NCBI RefSeq assembly: GCF_003337275.1
Contig: NZ_QPJQ01000023.1
Coordinates: forward strand, 1-41,426
Reading direction: 5' to 3'
DNA: 41,426 nucleotides
Origin: Marinomonas foliarum
GTDB lineage: Bacteria; Pseudomonadota; Gammaproteobacteria; Pseudomonadales; Marinomonadaceae
Shown: positions 1 to 8,409 of the stretch, in pieces
Layout of the letters: the number at the start of each line of letters is the position of its first letter
How positions within the stretch are numbered: position 1 is the first letter of the stretch
Made by a program: the position numbers and the translations under genes
Notes under the pieces: generated by a model
Told to the model about the DNA's origin: nothing
The model's input: only the letters and a program-made list of their open reading frames with translations
Databases searched by the model: none

Positions 1-63
1 AACAGCATCTTTGTGCTCAGGTCGCGCACGAGCTCACCGATTTCCCGATGCGATAAGTGCTAG

Positions 64-630
64 CTAAACACCCATCAAGAAGAGATACAAGGTCGTGCCT
101 TTAGGCCGACAAAGGTCACCCCCTTCAACCCGAAAAACAACATATGCCGACCCCAAAATATGCCCAGCACGACATAATCGAACTTGTACTTTGGTGGTAT
201 GGTTTGAAGTTAAAGGAGCGTTCGTCCACTCTTTATATTCCAACGGCACCAACTGCGATACCAAACGATCTAAACACGCCTTAATAATACTGGCATTGCG
301 CGTCACACCCACCTTAAGTGCATCTTCAATCACCAAAGGCAACAACTCGGCACTGGGTTTAGAACAATAAATCGGCCCAGTAAACCCCGCTGCCAACAAA
401 TAAGGCAAACGCCCAACGTGATCGATATGAACATGAGTAATAACCAACGCCTGAACAGATGAAAGATCAAAGTCTATTTCTAAACTATTCGAGCTCGCCC
501 CAGACCCAGACGTCTCCGCCCCCTGAAACAAACCACAATCCACCAACACAGACTGATCAGAATCCACAAACAACTCATGACAAGACCCCGTCACACCCTG
601 TACAGCACCATGATGCTTAATAGATAACAT
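64..630 (-). pseudogene. Truncated MBL-fold/beta-CASP RNA-exonuclease-like gene
   Basis: The 188-residue product begins like the bacterial metallo-beta-lactamase RNA exonuclease family (YSH1/CPSF-like): 'HHGAVQGVTGSCH', a DCGLFQG segment near residue 32, the metal motif THVHIDH near residues 65-71, and AGHILGSAYV near residue 155. The family is normally about 450 residues, so the beta-CASP half and the later metal ligands are missing. After EGGDLCRPKG the protein loses family character and stops. Short pieces in other frames below the stop (an STYR tripeptide region, then an open HREIGELV-containing frame running off the window edge) suggest deletion plus frameshift or a rearrangement junction. 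The start is an ATG with an AAGGA ribosome site upstream. It is probably non-functional. A sequencing error is possible but would not easily restore the missing residues. Confidence 0.6.
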
Positions 631-719
631 ACAAATCCTTATGTATCGTTTTAAAGAAGAATTAAGATTAAACTACAAACCCAGCCTATACAAAGGAAAG
701 GGTGGCATAAATACACGAC

Positions 720-1484
720 TTAAGTTTTGGTTGTGCTGCGCCAAAGTATTGCGGGTGTTGGGCAGTAGGCGATGGGGAAGTAGCCTATGTCACTGCGGAT
801 TCGCTGAGTGACGCTGTGGTGCCAGTGGGGCGAAAGTGTGTGGTTGGGTTGGTCATTTTCCAGTACACAGCAGTGTCGTGGTGCCAGAGTGAGTTCGCGC
901 CAGGGACGCAAGCGGCGTTGTTGGTAGTGTATTTTGACTAGGTGCTTGGGTTCTATGGTGAGTAGTGGCTGCCAATGGCGTTGTTGGTAGTGTATTTTGA
1001 CTAGGTGCTTGGGTTCTATGGTGAGTAGTGGCTGCCAATGGGGTTGCTTTGTTTTGGCTAGGCGTTTTGCGATATCTAGGTTTGGCCATCCAATAGATGC
1101 CACTGTATCGATGACTGCTTCAATAATGATGGGTCGATCAATGAGTGGGGTGATGAGCGCGGCGAAGCGTCTGGCTAATGCGGCTCCTCGGCTAAAGCCA
1201 ATTAAGACAATGTGGCGAATCGATTGGTTATAATGGTTTTTAAAGTCATTTAAGGCGCGGTTTAGAATGTTGGCAACGTGACCGGATTCGATGGCAAAGG
1301 CAGCGTAGTAAAAACTGCGGTATGGTAAATGGTTGGATGTGGTATTTGTATGGCTTTGTAAGCGGCCACCGAGCAGTAGATGGGATTTTAATACATTAGT
1401 GATGCTGCTAATGTTGTGTTCTGGTGCGCAAGCGTCGTTTGGGCTATTGTCGGTTCCATCGAAATGAAAAAATAACGTCGACAT
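720..1484 (-). CDS. DUF2235 (Tle1-like) alpha/beta-hydrolase domain protein
   Basis: This 254-residue protein has the hallmarks of the DUF2235 family, which includes type VI secretion phospholipase effectors of the Tle1 kind: an N-terminal FHFDGTDN motif and a nucleophile elbow GFSRGAA near residues 97-103, followed by an aspartate-containing stretch (VIDTVASIGWP). A GGAG ribosome site lies just upstream of the ATG. Two identical adjacent 21-residue blocks at about residues 149-190 come from an exact 63-bp duplication. The protein is short compared with secreted Tle1 effectors, and no VgrG, PAAR or immunity gene is visible nearby, so a secreted-toxin role is unproven. It may be a cytoplasmic hydrolase of unknown substrate. 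Confidence 0.7.
   Translation of the reverse strand: MSTLFFHFDGTDNSPNDACAPEHNISSITNVLKSHLLLGGRLQSHTNTTSNHLPYRSFYYAAFAIESGHVANILNRALNDFKNHYNQSIRHIVLIGFSRGAALARRFAALITPLIDRPIIIEAVIDTVASIGWPNLDIAKRLAKTKQPHWQPLLTIEPKHLVKIHYQQRHWQPLLTIEPKHLVKIHYQQRRLRPWRELTLAPRHCCVLENDQPNHTLSPHWHHSVTQRIRSDIGYFPIAYCPTPAILWRSTTKT
915..1040. repeat. Exact 63-bp tandem duplication inside the DUF2235 gene
   Basis: Copy 1 is 915-977 and copy 2 is 978-1040, with no mismatch seen. The unit is 21 codons long, so it keeps the reading frame and duplicates a block beginning HWQPLLTIEP. Perfect identity implies a recent event. Confidence 0.95.
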
Positions 1485-1632
1485 ATTTGACTCCTTGTTG
1501 TGTTGAAAACCATCTTCCTGATGGCTGATTTCCGCTTAACATGATTTTGGTTATTATAGGTTAGGTTGATATAGTTTGTGAGTGCCACTATTTTTTTGTA
1601 GGTTGAAATGTCTCTGCTTATACAGTCTATGG

Positions 1633-1992
1633 GACTTATTCGAGTATTCTCTTCAGTGGTGCTGGCGAGCTAACACTAAAGGCTATCAATTTTATGGTAC
1701 TGGGGATGTGATAATAGAGCATAACCTTGGTGACTTAATGGTTAAAGTTGCAAATAAACAAATTTCTATTCGCAGCCCTTTTAGGCATTATTTTATTATA
1801 CGTAATGGTATGTATTTATGTCTGCACGATAAACTGCTTCCGTTTGGGGCTCGACTGCATTACTTATTGCTTACCTTAGCTACCAGTATCGCTTATCCAA
1901 TTTTGGCCCCATCTAATAAATGGGAGCATTTAAAAGTTAATTTTTTAGCATTGTGGCATGGTTTGATAGGCCGATTGGGCCCTAAACCTTAA
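1633..1992 (+). pseudogene. 3' remnant of a GT2 rhamnosyltransferase
   Basis: The open frame from about 1633 encodes roughly 120 residues that look like the C-terminal third of dTDP-rhamnosyl family-2 glycosyltransferases. They include a remnant of the acceptor motif (EYSLQWCWRANTKGYQFYG, compare E..WC.RA..KGY), then EHNLGD, the SPFRHYFIIRN segment and the terminal IGRLG found in this family. The nucleotide-binding N-terminal half (DXD, about 180-200 residues) is absent, and the upstream residues in this frame (1582-1632) show no family similarity. It therefore appears to be a 5'-deleted gene left immediately upstream of rmlB. The call rests on recalled family patterns. Confidence 0.6.
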
Positions 1993-2012
1993 TTTATTTA
2001 TAGAGATATAGT

Positions 2013-3095
2013 ATGAAAATTTTAGTCACCGGTGGTGCCGGTTTTATTGGTAGTGCGGTGGTGCGCTATTTACTGAGCAGTACTCAACATAATGTTGTTA
2101 ATCTAGACAAACTGACTTATGCAGGCAATTTAGAATCCATTCCTGAATCTATGCAAGACCAGCGTTACGCTTTTGAACGAGTGGATATTTGCGACGCTGT
2201 TGAGTTGGACAGGGTGTTTCAAACGCATCAGCCAGATGTAGTGATGCATTTGGCGGCTGAAAGCCACGTAGACCGTTCTATTGATGGTCCTGGTGATTTC
2301 ATTCAGACCAATGTGGTGGGTACTTATACCTTGCTGGAGGCGAGCCGTAAGTATTGGATGAGTTTAACGGATGATAAAAAATCCGCGTTCCGTTTTCATC
2401 ATATTTCTACCGATGAGGTATACGGTGATTTACCTCATCCAGATGAAGTAGATGGTGAGCTGCCTATGTTTACTGAAACCACGCCTTATGCGCCTAGTTC
2501 GCCTTATTCTGCCAGTAAAGCCAGTTCAGACCATTTAGTCCGTGCTTGGCTGCGTACTTATGGTTTACCTACCATTGTAACGAATTGCTCTAATAACTAC
2601 GGGCCTTACCATTTCCCAGAAAAGCTCATTCCTCATGTAATTTTGAATGCCTTGTCTGGTAAAGCCTTGCCTGTGTATGGTGATGGTTCACAAATTCGTG
2701 ATTGGCTGTATGTAGAAGACCATGCTCGTGCCTTGGTGAAAGTGGCAATCGAGGGCAAAGTTGGTGAAACCTACAATATTGGTGGTCATAACGAAAAACG
2801 TAATATTGATGTGGTGAAAACGATCTGTGCTTTGTTGGAGGAGCTTGTTCCAACTAAACCTAATGGCGTTGGTGCTTACCAAGATTTGATCACTTACGTA
2901 AAAGATCGTCCTGGTCATGATGTTCGTTATGCAATAGATGCTAGCAAAATGGCCAATGATCTTGGGTGGCAGCCAGAGGAAACCTTTGAGACTGGCATGC
3001 GCAAGACGGTACAATGGTATTTAGACAATCAAGATTGGTGGCAGCGTGTATTAAGCGGTGACTATCAATTACATCGTATCGGTGAGAACGGGTAA
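2013..3095 (+). CDS. rmlB: dTDP-glucose 4,6-dehydratase
   Basis: RmlB makes dTDP-4-keto-6-deoxy-glucose from dTDP-glucose, step 2 of dTDP-L-rhamnose synthesis, in the cytosol. The 360-residue protein is full length. It has the NAD-binding GGAGFIGS at residues 7-14, [11 protein letters not shown], the STDEVYGD active-site strand near residue 132, the SDR pair Tyr165/Lys169 in [19 protein letters not shown], and the substrate loop [16 protein letters not shown]. The ATG start follows a GAGATA-like ribosome site. It is the first gene of a tight rmlBACD-type operon (order B-A-C-D) with 10 bp to rmlA. Confidence 0.97.
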   Translation: MKILVTGGAGFIGSAVVRYLLSSTQHNVVNLDKLTYAGNLESIPESMQDQRYAFERVDICDAVELDRVFQTHQPDVVMHLAAESHVDRSIDGPGDFIQTNVVGTYTLLEASRKYWMSLTDDKKSAFRFHHISTDEVYGDLPHPDEVDGELPMFTETTPYAPSSPYSASKASSDHLVRAWLRTYGLPTIVTNCSNNYGPYHFPEKLIPHVILNALSGKALPVYGDGSQIRDWLYVEDHARALVKVAIEGKVGETYNIGGHNEKRNIDVVKTICALLEELVPTKPNGVGAYQDLITYVKDRPGHDVRYAIDASKMANDLGWQPEETFETGMRKTVQWYLDNQDWWQRVLSGDYQLHRIGENG

Positions 3096-3105
3096 AGGTT
3101 TGGTT

Positions 3106-3987
3106 ATGACAAAACGTAAAGGCATTATTTTAGCTGGCGGTAGTGGTACTCGTTTGCATCCGTTAACGTTGGCAACATCGAAGCAGTTGATGCCCATCTA
3201 TGATAAGCCGATGATTTATTATCCTTTGTCTGTTTTGATGTTAGCAGGGATCAATGAGGTGTTGATTATTACGACTCCGGAAGACCAAGCAAGTTTTCAG
3301 CATTTGCTTGGCGATGGTAGTCAGTTTGGTGTTGAGTTGACTTACGCAGTGCAGCCAACTCCTGACGGATTGGCGCAAGCATTTCTAATCGGTGAAGACT
3401 TTATTGGCGATGACAATGTCGCGCTTGTTTTGGGAGATAACATTTTCTTCGGCCAGCACTTTTCTGAAAAATTAAAGCAAGCATCGTCTCTTGAAAAAGG
3501 GGCGACTGTGTTTGGTTATCATGTTTCTGACCCTGAACGCTTTGGTGTCGTGGCGTTTGATGAGGCAGGTAAAGCCATTAGTATTGAAGAGAAGCCTGCT
3601 AATCCAAAATCTTCTTATGCTGTGACTGGCTTGTATTTTTACGATAACGATGTGATTGAAATTGCTAAGCAAATTAAGCCTTCAGTACGTGGTGAATTAG
3701 AGATTACCGATGTGAACTTAGCGTATCTTAACCGTGGAGATTTACATGTTTCCTTACTTGGACGTGGCTTTGCTTGGCTAGATACGGGGACACATGACTC
3801 CTTGTTAGAAGCGGGTCAGTTTGTGCAAACCGTTGAGCACCGCCAAGGTTTGAAGGTTGCTTGTTTAGAAGAGATTGCTTATCGCCAGCAATGGATTGAC
3901 TCTGATCAATTGCGAGCTTCTGGTGAAGCATTGAAAAAAACAGGTTATGGCCAATATTTGCTTAAAGTCGCTGATGGTTATCAATAA
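3106..3987 (+). CDS. rmlA: Glucose-1-phosphate thymidylyltransferase
   Basis: RmlA couples glucose-1-phosphate to dTTP, giving dTDP-glucose, the first step of dTDP-L-rhamnose synthesis. From the ATG at 3106 it has 293 residues, the usual family length. The nucleotide-binding signature [16 protein letters not shown] lies at the N-terminus, followed by [28 protein letters not shown] (Mg-binding Asp) and VEEKP-like [10 protein letters not shown]. An upstream in-frame start at 3058 would overlap rmlB and add residues unlike the family, so 3106 is preferred. It lies 10 bp after rmlB. Confidence 0.97.
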   Translation: MTKRKGIILAGGSGTRLHPLTLATSKQLMPIYDKPMIYYPLSVLMLAGINEVLIITTPEDQASFQHLLGDGSQFGVELTYAVQPTPDGLAQAFLIGEDFIGDDNVALVLGDNIFFGQHFSEKLKQASSLEKGATVFGYHVSDPERFGVVAFDEAGKAISIEEKPANPKSSYAVTGLYFYDNDVIEIAKQIKPSVRGELEITDVNLAYLNRGDLHVSLLGRGFAWLDTGTHDSLLEAGQFVQTVEHRQGLKVACLEEIAYRQQWIDSDQLRASGEALKKTGYGQYLLKVADGYQ

Positions 3988-4014
3988 AAAAGCTATCTGT
4001 AAAAGGTAAGTGTG

Positions 4015-4551
4015 ATGAATGTTATTAAAACCAATATTGATGATGTGGTTATTATTGAGCCTAAAGTATTTGGCGATGAACGAGGTTTTTTTCTAGAGAC
4101 CTTTCAGGCTGAGCGCTATAAAGAGCTGGCCGGTATTGATTTGCCGTTTGTACAGGATAATCACTCTCGTTCTGGTAAAAATGTATTACGTGGTTTGCAT
4201 TTTCAAAAGACTAAACCTCAGGGCAAGCTAGTGCGTGTAGTGCGTGGTGAAGTCTTTGATGTGGTGGTCGACATTCGTCAGGATTCACCCACATACGGTC
4301 TGTGGGCTGGGGTTATTTTATCGGAAGAAAACAAACGTCAATTTTGGGTTCCGCCGGGGTTGGCTCATGGTTTTGTTGTGTTGTCGGATGTTGCTGATTT
4401 CGAATACAAATGCACGGACTATTATGACCCAACTGATGAGGGTTGTTTGATGTGGAATGATCCGACTGTCGATATAGAATGGCCAGAAGGCATTGAACCG
4501 ATTTTGTCGGCAAAGGATCAAGAGGGTCTGACATTGGGTGAGTTGTTGTAG
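4015..4551 (+). CDS. rmlC: dTDP-4-dehydrorhamnose 3,5-epimerase
   Basis: RmlC epimerises dTDP-4-keto-6-deoxy-glucose at C3 and C5, a cupin enzyme acting third in the pathway. The 178-residue length fits. Key residues are Arg59-Gly-Leu-His62 in VLRGLHFQ (catalytic His62), the GEVFDVVVDIR strand, VPPGLAHGF with His118, and the Tyr131 region of FEYKCTDYY. A GTG lies one codon earlier (4012), but the ATG at 4015 is better spaced from the AAAGGT ribosome site. Its stop abuts rmlD directly, so the two are translationally linked. Confidence 0.96.
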   Translation: MNVIKTNIDDVVIIEPKVFGDERGFFLETFQAERYKELAGIDLPFVQDNHSRSGKNVLRGLHFQKTKPQGKLVRVVRGEVFDVVVDIRQDSPTYGLWAGVILSEENKRQFWVPPGLAHGFVVLSDVADFEYKCTDYYDPTDEGCLMWNDPTVDIEWPEGIEPILSAKDQEGLTLGELL

Positions 4552-5436
4552 ATGCGAATTTTACTAACAGGTAAGAATGGTCAGCTTGGTCGATGTTTTC
4601 AAGATGTCTTAAAAGACACGAATCATGAGCTATTTGCTTATGATTCCGCAGAGTTAAATATCGCTGATGCTTCGGCTGTGGCTGCAGTTTTTCAGGAAGT
4701 AAAGCCAGATATCCTTGTAAACGCTGCCGCTTATACTGCGGTGGATAAGGCAGAAACAGACTCAGAGAATGCCTATCTAGTAAATGCAACTGGGACTGAG
4801 CTGCTTGCCAGACAAGCGGCTAATCTAGCTATTCCCTTTATCCATGTCTCTACCGATTATGTGTTTGATGGTGCGGCGGTTGAGCCGTATTTACCATCGG
4901 ACGAGACTAATCCGCAAGGGGTTTATGGTGCATCCAAATTAGCTGGTGAGATTAATATTGCGGCAGCGTGCGAGAAATACATTATCCTTCGTACGGCTTG
5001 GGTGTTTAGTGAATATGGCAATAATTTTGTAAAGACCATGGTACGTTTAGCGAAAGAGCGTGATGCACTGAGTGTCGTAGCTGATCAATACGGTTGTCCT
5101 ACTTATGCTGGTGACTTGGCTCAGGCAATCTTAGAAATTTGCGAACAGCATGAGCAGAACAAGCCTCTAGTTTGGGGGCTTTATCATTACTGTGGTGATA
5201 TACCGACCAGTTGGCATGGCTTTGCTCGAGCTATTTTTGCTAAGTCCTATGAATTAGGTGTGATATCTAGCTGCCCGCAGCTTACAGCGATTAGTTCGGA
5301 TCAGTACCCTACGCCGGCTAAGCGTCCTGAGTACTCAGTGATGTCGACGGAATCTCTTAAAAATATTTATATTGCCCCTTCAAAATGGGTGATCGCTTTA
5401 AATTTGGTTATTTCAAAATTATCATTGGGTAAGTAG
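4552..5436 (+). CDS. rmlD: dTDP-4-dehydrorhamnose reductase
   Basis: RmlD performs the final NAD(P)H reduction to dTDP-L-rhamnose. The 294-residue SDR protein opens with ILLTGKNGQLGR (dinucleotide-binding glycines at 7, 10 and 13), then VNAAAYTAVDKAE, STDYVFDG, and the catalytic Tyr125/Lys129 in YGASK. The C-terminal PTPAKRPEYSVMS is the conserved family ending. The ATG begins on the base after the rmlC stop. It is the last gene of the rml operon and is followed by a possible terminator at about 5592-5644. Confidence 0.96.
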   Translation: MRILLTGKNGQLGRCFQDVLKDTNHELFAYDSAELNIADASAVAAVFQEVKPDILVNAAAYTAVDKAETDSENAYLVNATGTELLARQAANLAIPFIHVSTDYVFDGAAVEPYLPSDETNPQGVYGASKLAGEINIAAACEKYIILRTAWVFSEYGNNFVKTMVRLAKERDALSVVADQYGCPTYAGDLAQAILEICEQHEQNKPLVWGLYHYCGDIPTSWHGFARAIFAKSYELGVISSCPQLTAISSDQYPTPAKRPEYSVMSTESLKNIYIAPSKWVIALNLVISKLSLGK

Positions 5437-5953
5437 ATTTTTATTCTTAATACTTGGCTTACTAGTTTACTTAACCAATTGATTTTCTTTGAGTCTGTCG
5501 TTTAAGAATTATCGGAGTTTGTAGGAACGGTAACTTTAATGAACGTTCGTTATTATTTGAGGATGGTGCAGCTTACATTTGTTAGTCTTTGTAGGGCGTA
5601 TATCGACTCCTCTGGGGATGCAACAATAGCGTCCCTATTTTTTTAATAAAGAATCATGCGTACTCCACTTTTTATTAACAATACTTATCAACGGTCATAA
5701 CAAACTTGCGCTAGCTTTCGTATATTCGGTCTTATTATGGATAGTACTCCAGACCTTAACGGCTTTGATTCGCCGTGAACCAAACGCCTTATCGGACTAG
5801 CGGCTTCAAGAGCCGCAGACTTACTCAGGTTTCATTTGGTTTGCTTGCTAGCTAGCTGTTCATTCCGTTCAATCTATATTGCTAACTTTTTCGGTTGGTA
5901 CTTTCTTTATTGACTGACTTTAAAGACCGTCATTACAGTGCGACAGGTTGACG
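5437..5953. other. 517-bp noncoding region between rmlD and the IS110 remnant
   Basis: No convincing gene is present. The region holds the possible terminator at 5592-5644 and, nearer the transposase remnant, a nested inverted repeat: AACCAAA (5778-5784) with TTTGGTT (5835-5841), enclosing a hairpin GCGGCT (5800-5805)/AGCCGC (5811-5816). A palindrome GCTAGCTAGC follows at 5847-5856. On the minus strand this lies 3' of the transposase, so it may be the noncoding end of the insertion sequence. Confidence 0.6.
5592..5644 (+). terminator. Possible terminator after rmlD
   Basis: An imperfect inverted repeat pairs TAGGGCGTAT (5592-5601) with ATAGCGTCCCTA (5626-5637) and is followed by a run of seven T residues. 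The loop of about 24 bases is long. Because the element starts with GTAGGG, it could instead be a decayed REP-like palindrome. Confidence 0.35.
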
Positions 5954-6692
5954 TTATTCAAGCCCACTTTTCAGCATGGCTGTCGCCATTCTGACTAGTT
6001 TGTTGGCGACAGCTACAATGGTTTTATTAAACCCTTTCGTGCTGAGTAATTGTCTTACCCAACAACTCAAGCTGTCTGTTTTTTCTTTAACGTGAATGAC
6101 CAAAGGTCGAGCTCCATTTATGATCAGTGTACGCAGATACGTATCGCCTCGTTTGGTAATCCTACCAATCGTGACTTTACCACCACTGCCGCTGTGCGCT
6201 GGCACAAGGCCGATGTTGGTACTGGCATCTCGGCCACGCCTGATGCACTCAGCCGAACCGAACTTAGCATATATCATGCTGGCTCCAAGCCAGGCAATAC
6301 CGGGTAATTGAACCAGTCGTTGGCAGGCATCTATTTGCTTTGCTATTGCTTCGATCTCCTCAGTGACCTCTTTCATTAGCATGATCACATGTCTAAGTTG
6401 TTCTAACAGTCTAAATATTGCTCTGCGTGCAATAACCGTCATTTCATTTTCAGCATCTTCAAGCGCAATGGGTACTTGCTTAAGAAGCTTGTTGATGCCT
6501 AAGGCAAAATAAACGCCATACTCGCGGCCAAAACCTCGAAGTCGATTGGCAATTTGGTTGCGCTCTTTTCTTATAGCCTTCGCGGAGTTTATGTAAAGTA
6601 GCAATACCTTGCTGCTCTAATGCACGGATCTGTACGCAATGTAACTGCAGATTTTTACTGGCTTCATAAATGCTAAGAACATCATTAAAAAT
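5954..6692 (-). pseudogene. Decayed IS110-family transposase remnant
   Basis: The C-terminal part in one frame (216 residues, 5954-6604) matches the IS116/IS110/IS902 domain: LPGIAWLGASMIYAKFGSAE, the NIGLVPAHSGSGGK segment with its catalytic Ser region, and RITKRGDTYLRTLIINGA. The next upstream part, NDVLSIYEASK...LEQQGIATLHKLREGYKK, reads in another frame up to about 6692. The two join by a frameshift near 6561-6576. The N-terminal DEDD (RuvC-like) catalytic domain is absent, so the copy is 5'-truncated and inactive. It sits between rmlD and manC, opposite in direction to the surrounding genes. Confidence 0.85.
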
Positions 6693-6951
6693 CTAAATGC
6701 TGTTCTGGGCATCTTGTTATCCTTTATCAGTAAAGTCTATCTTGGAAGGTTTGATAGTTTGAGTGTGTCTGGCGGATGGCGACAATATGTCAGATAGGCT
6801 TGTTTCTTAATACTCTTGTCGATTGGTATTAATTGCTTCCGATGTATGTTTTTTCTCCTTTTTATGTCCTTCTTTAATTCATTTTTATGTTTATTATGCC
6901 TCACTTTTGTTAAAGTACTGGCATTATTTTGCCATATACGAAGGATCTGTT

Positions 6952-8349
6952 TTGAAAATTATTCCGGTTATTTTATCTGGTGGTGTTGGTAGTCGTCTTT
7001 GGCCATTATCTCGTGAGCATTTTCCTAAGCAATGCTTGCCGCTGACGGATAAAGAATACAGTCTTCTTCAGCAGACTATGCTTCGCACTTTATCTTTGGA
7101 AGTCGCGGATCCTATTGTGGTTTGTAACGAAGATCATCGCTTTTTGATTGCGCAGCAGTTGCAGTCTATCGGTGTTGAAAAATCCAGTATTGTTCTAGAG
7201 CCTAAAGGTCGTAATACCGCACCAGCAATTGCTTTGGCGGCGTTGGAAACATTGCGAAGTCAATCTGACGATGCGCTTATGTTGGTCTTGCCTGCAGATC
7301 ATGTAATTCGTGATATTGACGCCTTTGAAGCGACCATTAAGCAAGCGGTTGAATTGGCTAAGCAAGATGCTTTAGTAACCTTTGGTGTGCAGCCAACTCG
7401 TCCAGAAACGGGTTATGGTTATATTCGCTCAGGTGAGAACTTCTCTGTAGTAGAGTTTGTTGAGAAACCAAATGCAGAGACGGCCCAAGCTTATTTAGAT
7501 TCTGGTGAATATCTGTGGAACAGTGGCATGTTTCTTTTTAGTGCTCAAGCTTATTTGGACGAGTTAGCATTATATCGAGCTGATATTTTTCAGGCGGTAA
7601 GTCAAGCCTATGCTCAGCGTTTGGATGATTTGGACTTTGTTCGTATCGATGCTGAACTATTTGGGCAATGTCCAGAGGAGTCGATTGATTTTGCTGTGAT
7701 GGAGTCAACTAAGAAAGCGAAGGTTGTGCCTTATACCGGAGACTGGAGTGACATTGGTGCTTGGGATGCTCTATACGATTATGCTGATAAAGACGCTGAC
7801 AATAATGTGCTGTTAGGCGATGTGATGTCAGAAGATTCAAGTAACTGTTTAGTCCGTTCTGAGTCGCGCCTTGTTGCTGTTGTAGGCGTAAATGATTTGG
7901 TTGTGGTTGAAACGGCTGATGCAGTGTTGGTAATGGATAAAAACAACGCCCAAGATGTCAAGAAAATAGTGAAGCGCATAAAAGCAGAGCACCGTGAAGA
8001 GCACATGTATCATACGACAGTGCATCGTCCTTGGGGTTCTTATCAAACAGTAGATTTAGGTATTCGCCATCAAGTTAAGCGAATCATGGTCAAGCCAGGT
8101 GAGAAGTTAAGTGTGCAAATGCATCATCACCGTGCCGAGCATTGGGTGGTTGTATCTGGTACCGCTAAGGTGCAAAACGGTGAGCAGGAAATATTATTGA
8201 CCGAAAATGAGTCGACGTACATTCCTGTTGGTGTGGTTCATGCTTTAGAAAACCCTGGAAAAATACCGTTAGAGCTAGTGGAAGTGCAGTCTGGCAGTTA
8301 TTTAGGCGAAGACGATATTGTACGTTTTAGTGATCGCTATGGTCGTTAA
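6952..8349 (+). CDS. manC: Mannose-1-phosphate guanylyltransferase / mannose-6-phosphate isomerase
   Basis: ManC forms GDP-mannose from mannose-1-phosphate and GTP; the type II enzyme also isomerises fructose-6-phosphate. From a TTG start at 6952 it has 465 residues, normal for the family, and GAAGGA lies 6 bases upstream. Longer in-frame starts (6823) add a hydrophobic stretch foreign to the family. The N-terminal nucleotidyltransferase carries ILSGGVGSRLWPLSREHFPK (residues 7-26), LVLPADHVI, FVEKPN and the SIDFAVME motif. The C-terminal cupin (about 350-465) begins RPWGSYQ and holds the HHHRAEHW metal region. It supplies the GDP-mannose used by gmd/rmd and probably by the GT4 enzymes. Confidence 0.95.
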   Translation: MKIIPVILSGGVGSRLWPLSREHFPKQCLPLTDKEYSLLQQTMLRTLSLEVADPIVVCNEDHRFLIAQQLQSIGVEKSSIVLEPKGRNTAPAIALAALETLRSQSDDALMLVLPADHVIRDIDAFEATIKQAVELAKQDALVTFGVQPTRPETGYGYIRSGENFSVVEFVEKPNAETAQAYLDSGEYLWNSGMFLFSAQAYLDELALYRADIFQAVSQAYAQRLDDLDFVRIDAELFGQCPEESIDFAVMESTKKAKVVPYTGDWSDIGAWDALYDYADKDADNNVLLGDVMSEDSSNCLVRSESRLVAVVGVNDLVVVETADAVLVMDKNNAQDVKKIVKRIKAEHREEHMYHTTVHRPWGSYQTVDLGIRHQVKRIMVKPGEKLSVQMHHHRAEHWVVVSGTAKVQNGEQEILLTENESTYIPVGVVHALENPGKIPLELVEVQSGSYLGEDDIVRFSDRYGR

Positions 8350-8395
8350 GAAAGTGATCGGTAAGAAAGTGTTCGTTAAGAAAGTGTTCGTTAAG
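8345..8395. repeat. 15-bp tandem repeat between manC and phosphomannomutase
   Basis: Units at 8345-8359, 8360-8374 and 8375-8389 have the consensus GTTAAGAAAGTGTTC, with a partial fourth unit at 8390-8395. Unit 1 includes the manC stop codon TAA (8347-8349), so each unit supplies another in-frame TAA. It looks like slippage duplication of the end of manC. Confidence 0.9.
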
Positions 8396-8409
8396 TTAGG
8401 ATTGATATA

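Noticed and set aside
853..1089. 78-codon minus-strand frame with repeated Pro/Thr-rich peptides
   Set aside because: It is an alternate frame of the 63-bp duplication inside the DUF2235 gene; the repeat peptides come from the nucleotide duplication.
720..1484. Calling the DUF2235 protein a type VI secretion effector
   Set aside because: No vgrG, PAAR, adaptor or immunity gene is nearby and the protein is short; only the family-level call is supported.
3135..3146. GGCGGTAGTGG, similar to the RfaH ops element of polysaccharide operons
   Set aside because: It lies inside rmlA and simply encodes the conserved GGSGT nucleotide-binding motif.
4313..4789. 158-codon open frame on the minus strand
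   Set aside because: It is antisense to rmlC/rmlD, whose family motifs are unambiguous, and its translation shows no recognisable domain.
8345..8395. Short direct repeats considered as a CRISPR-like array
   Set aside because: Units are only 15 bp, directly adjacent with no spacers, and they overlap the manC stop.
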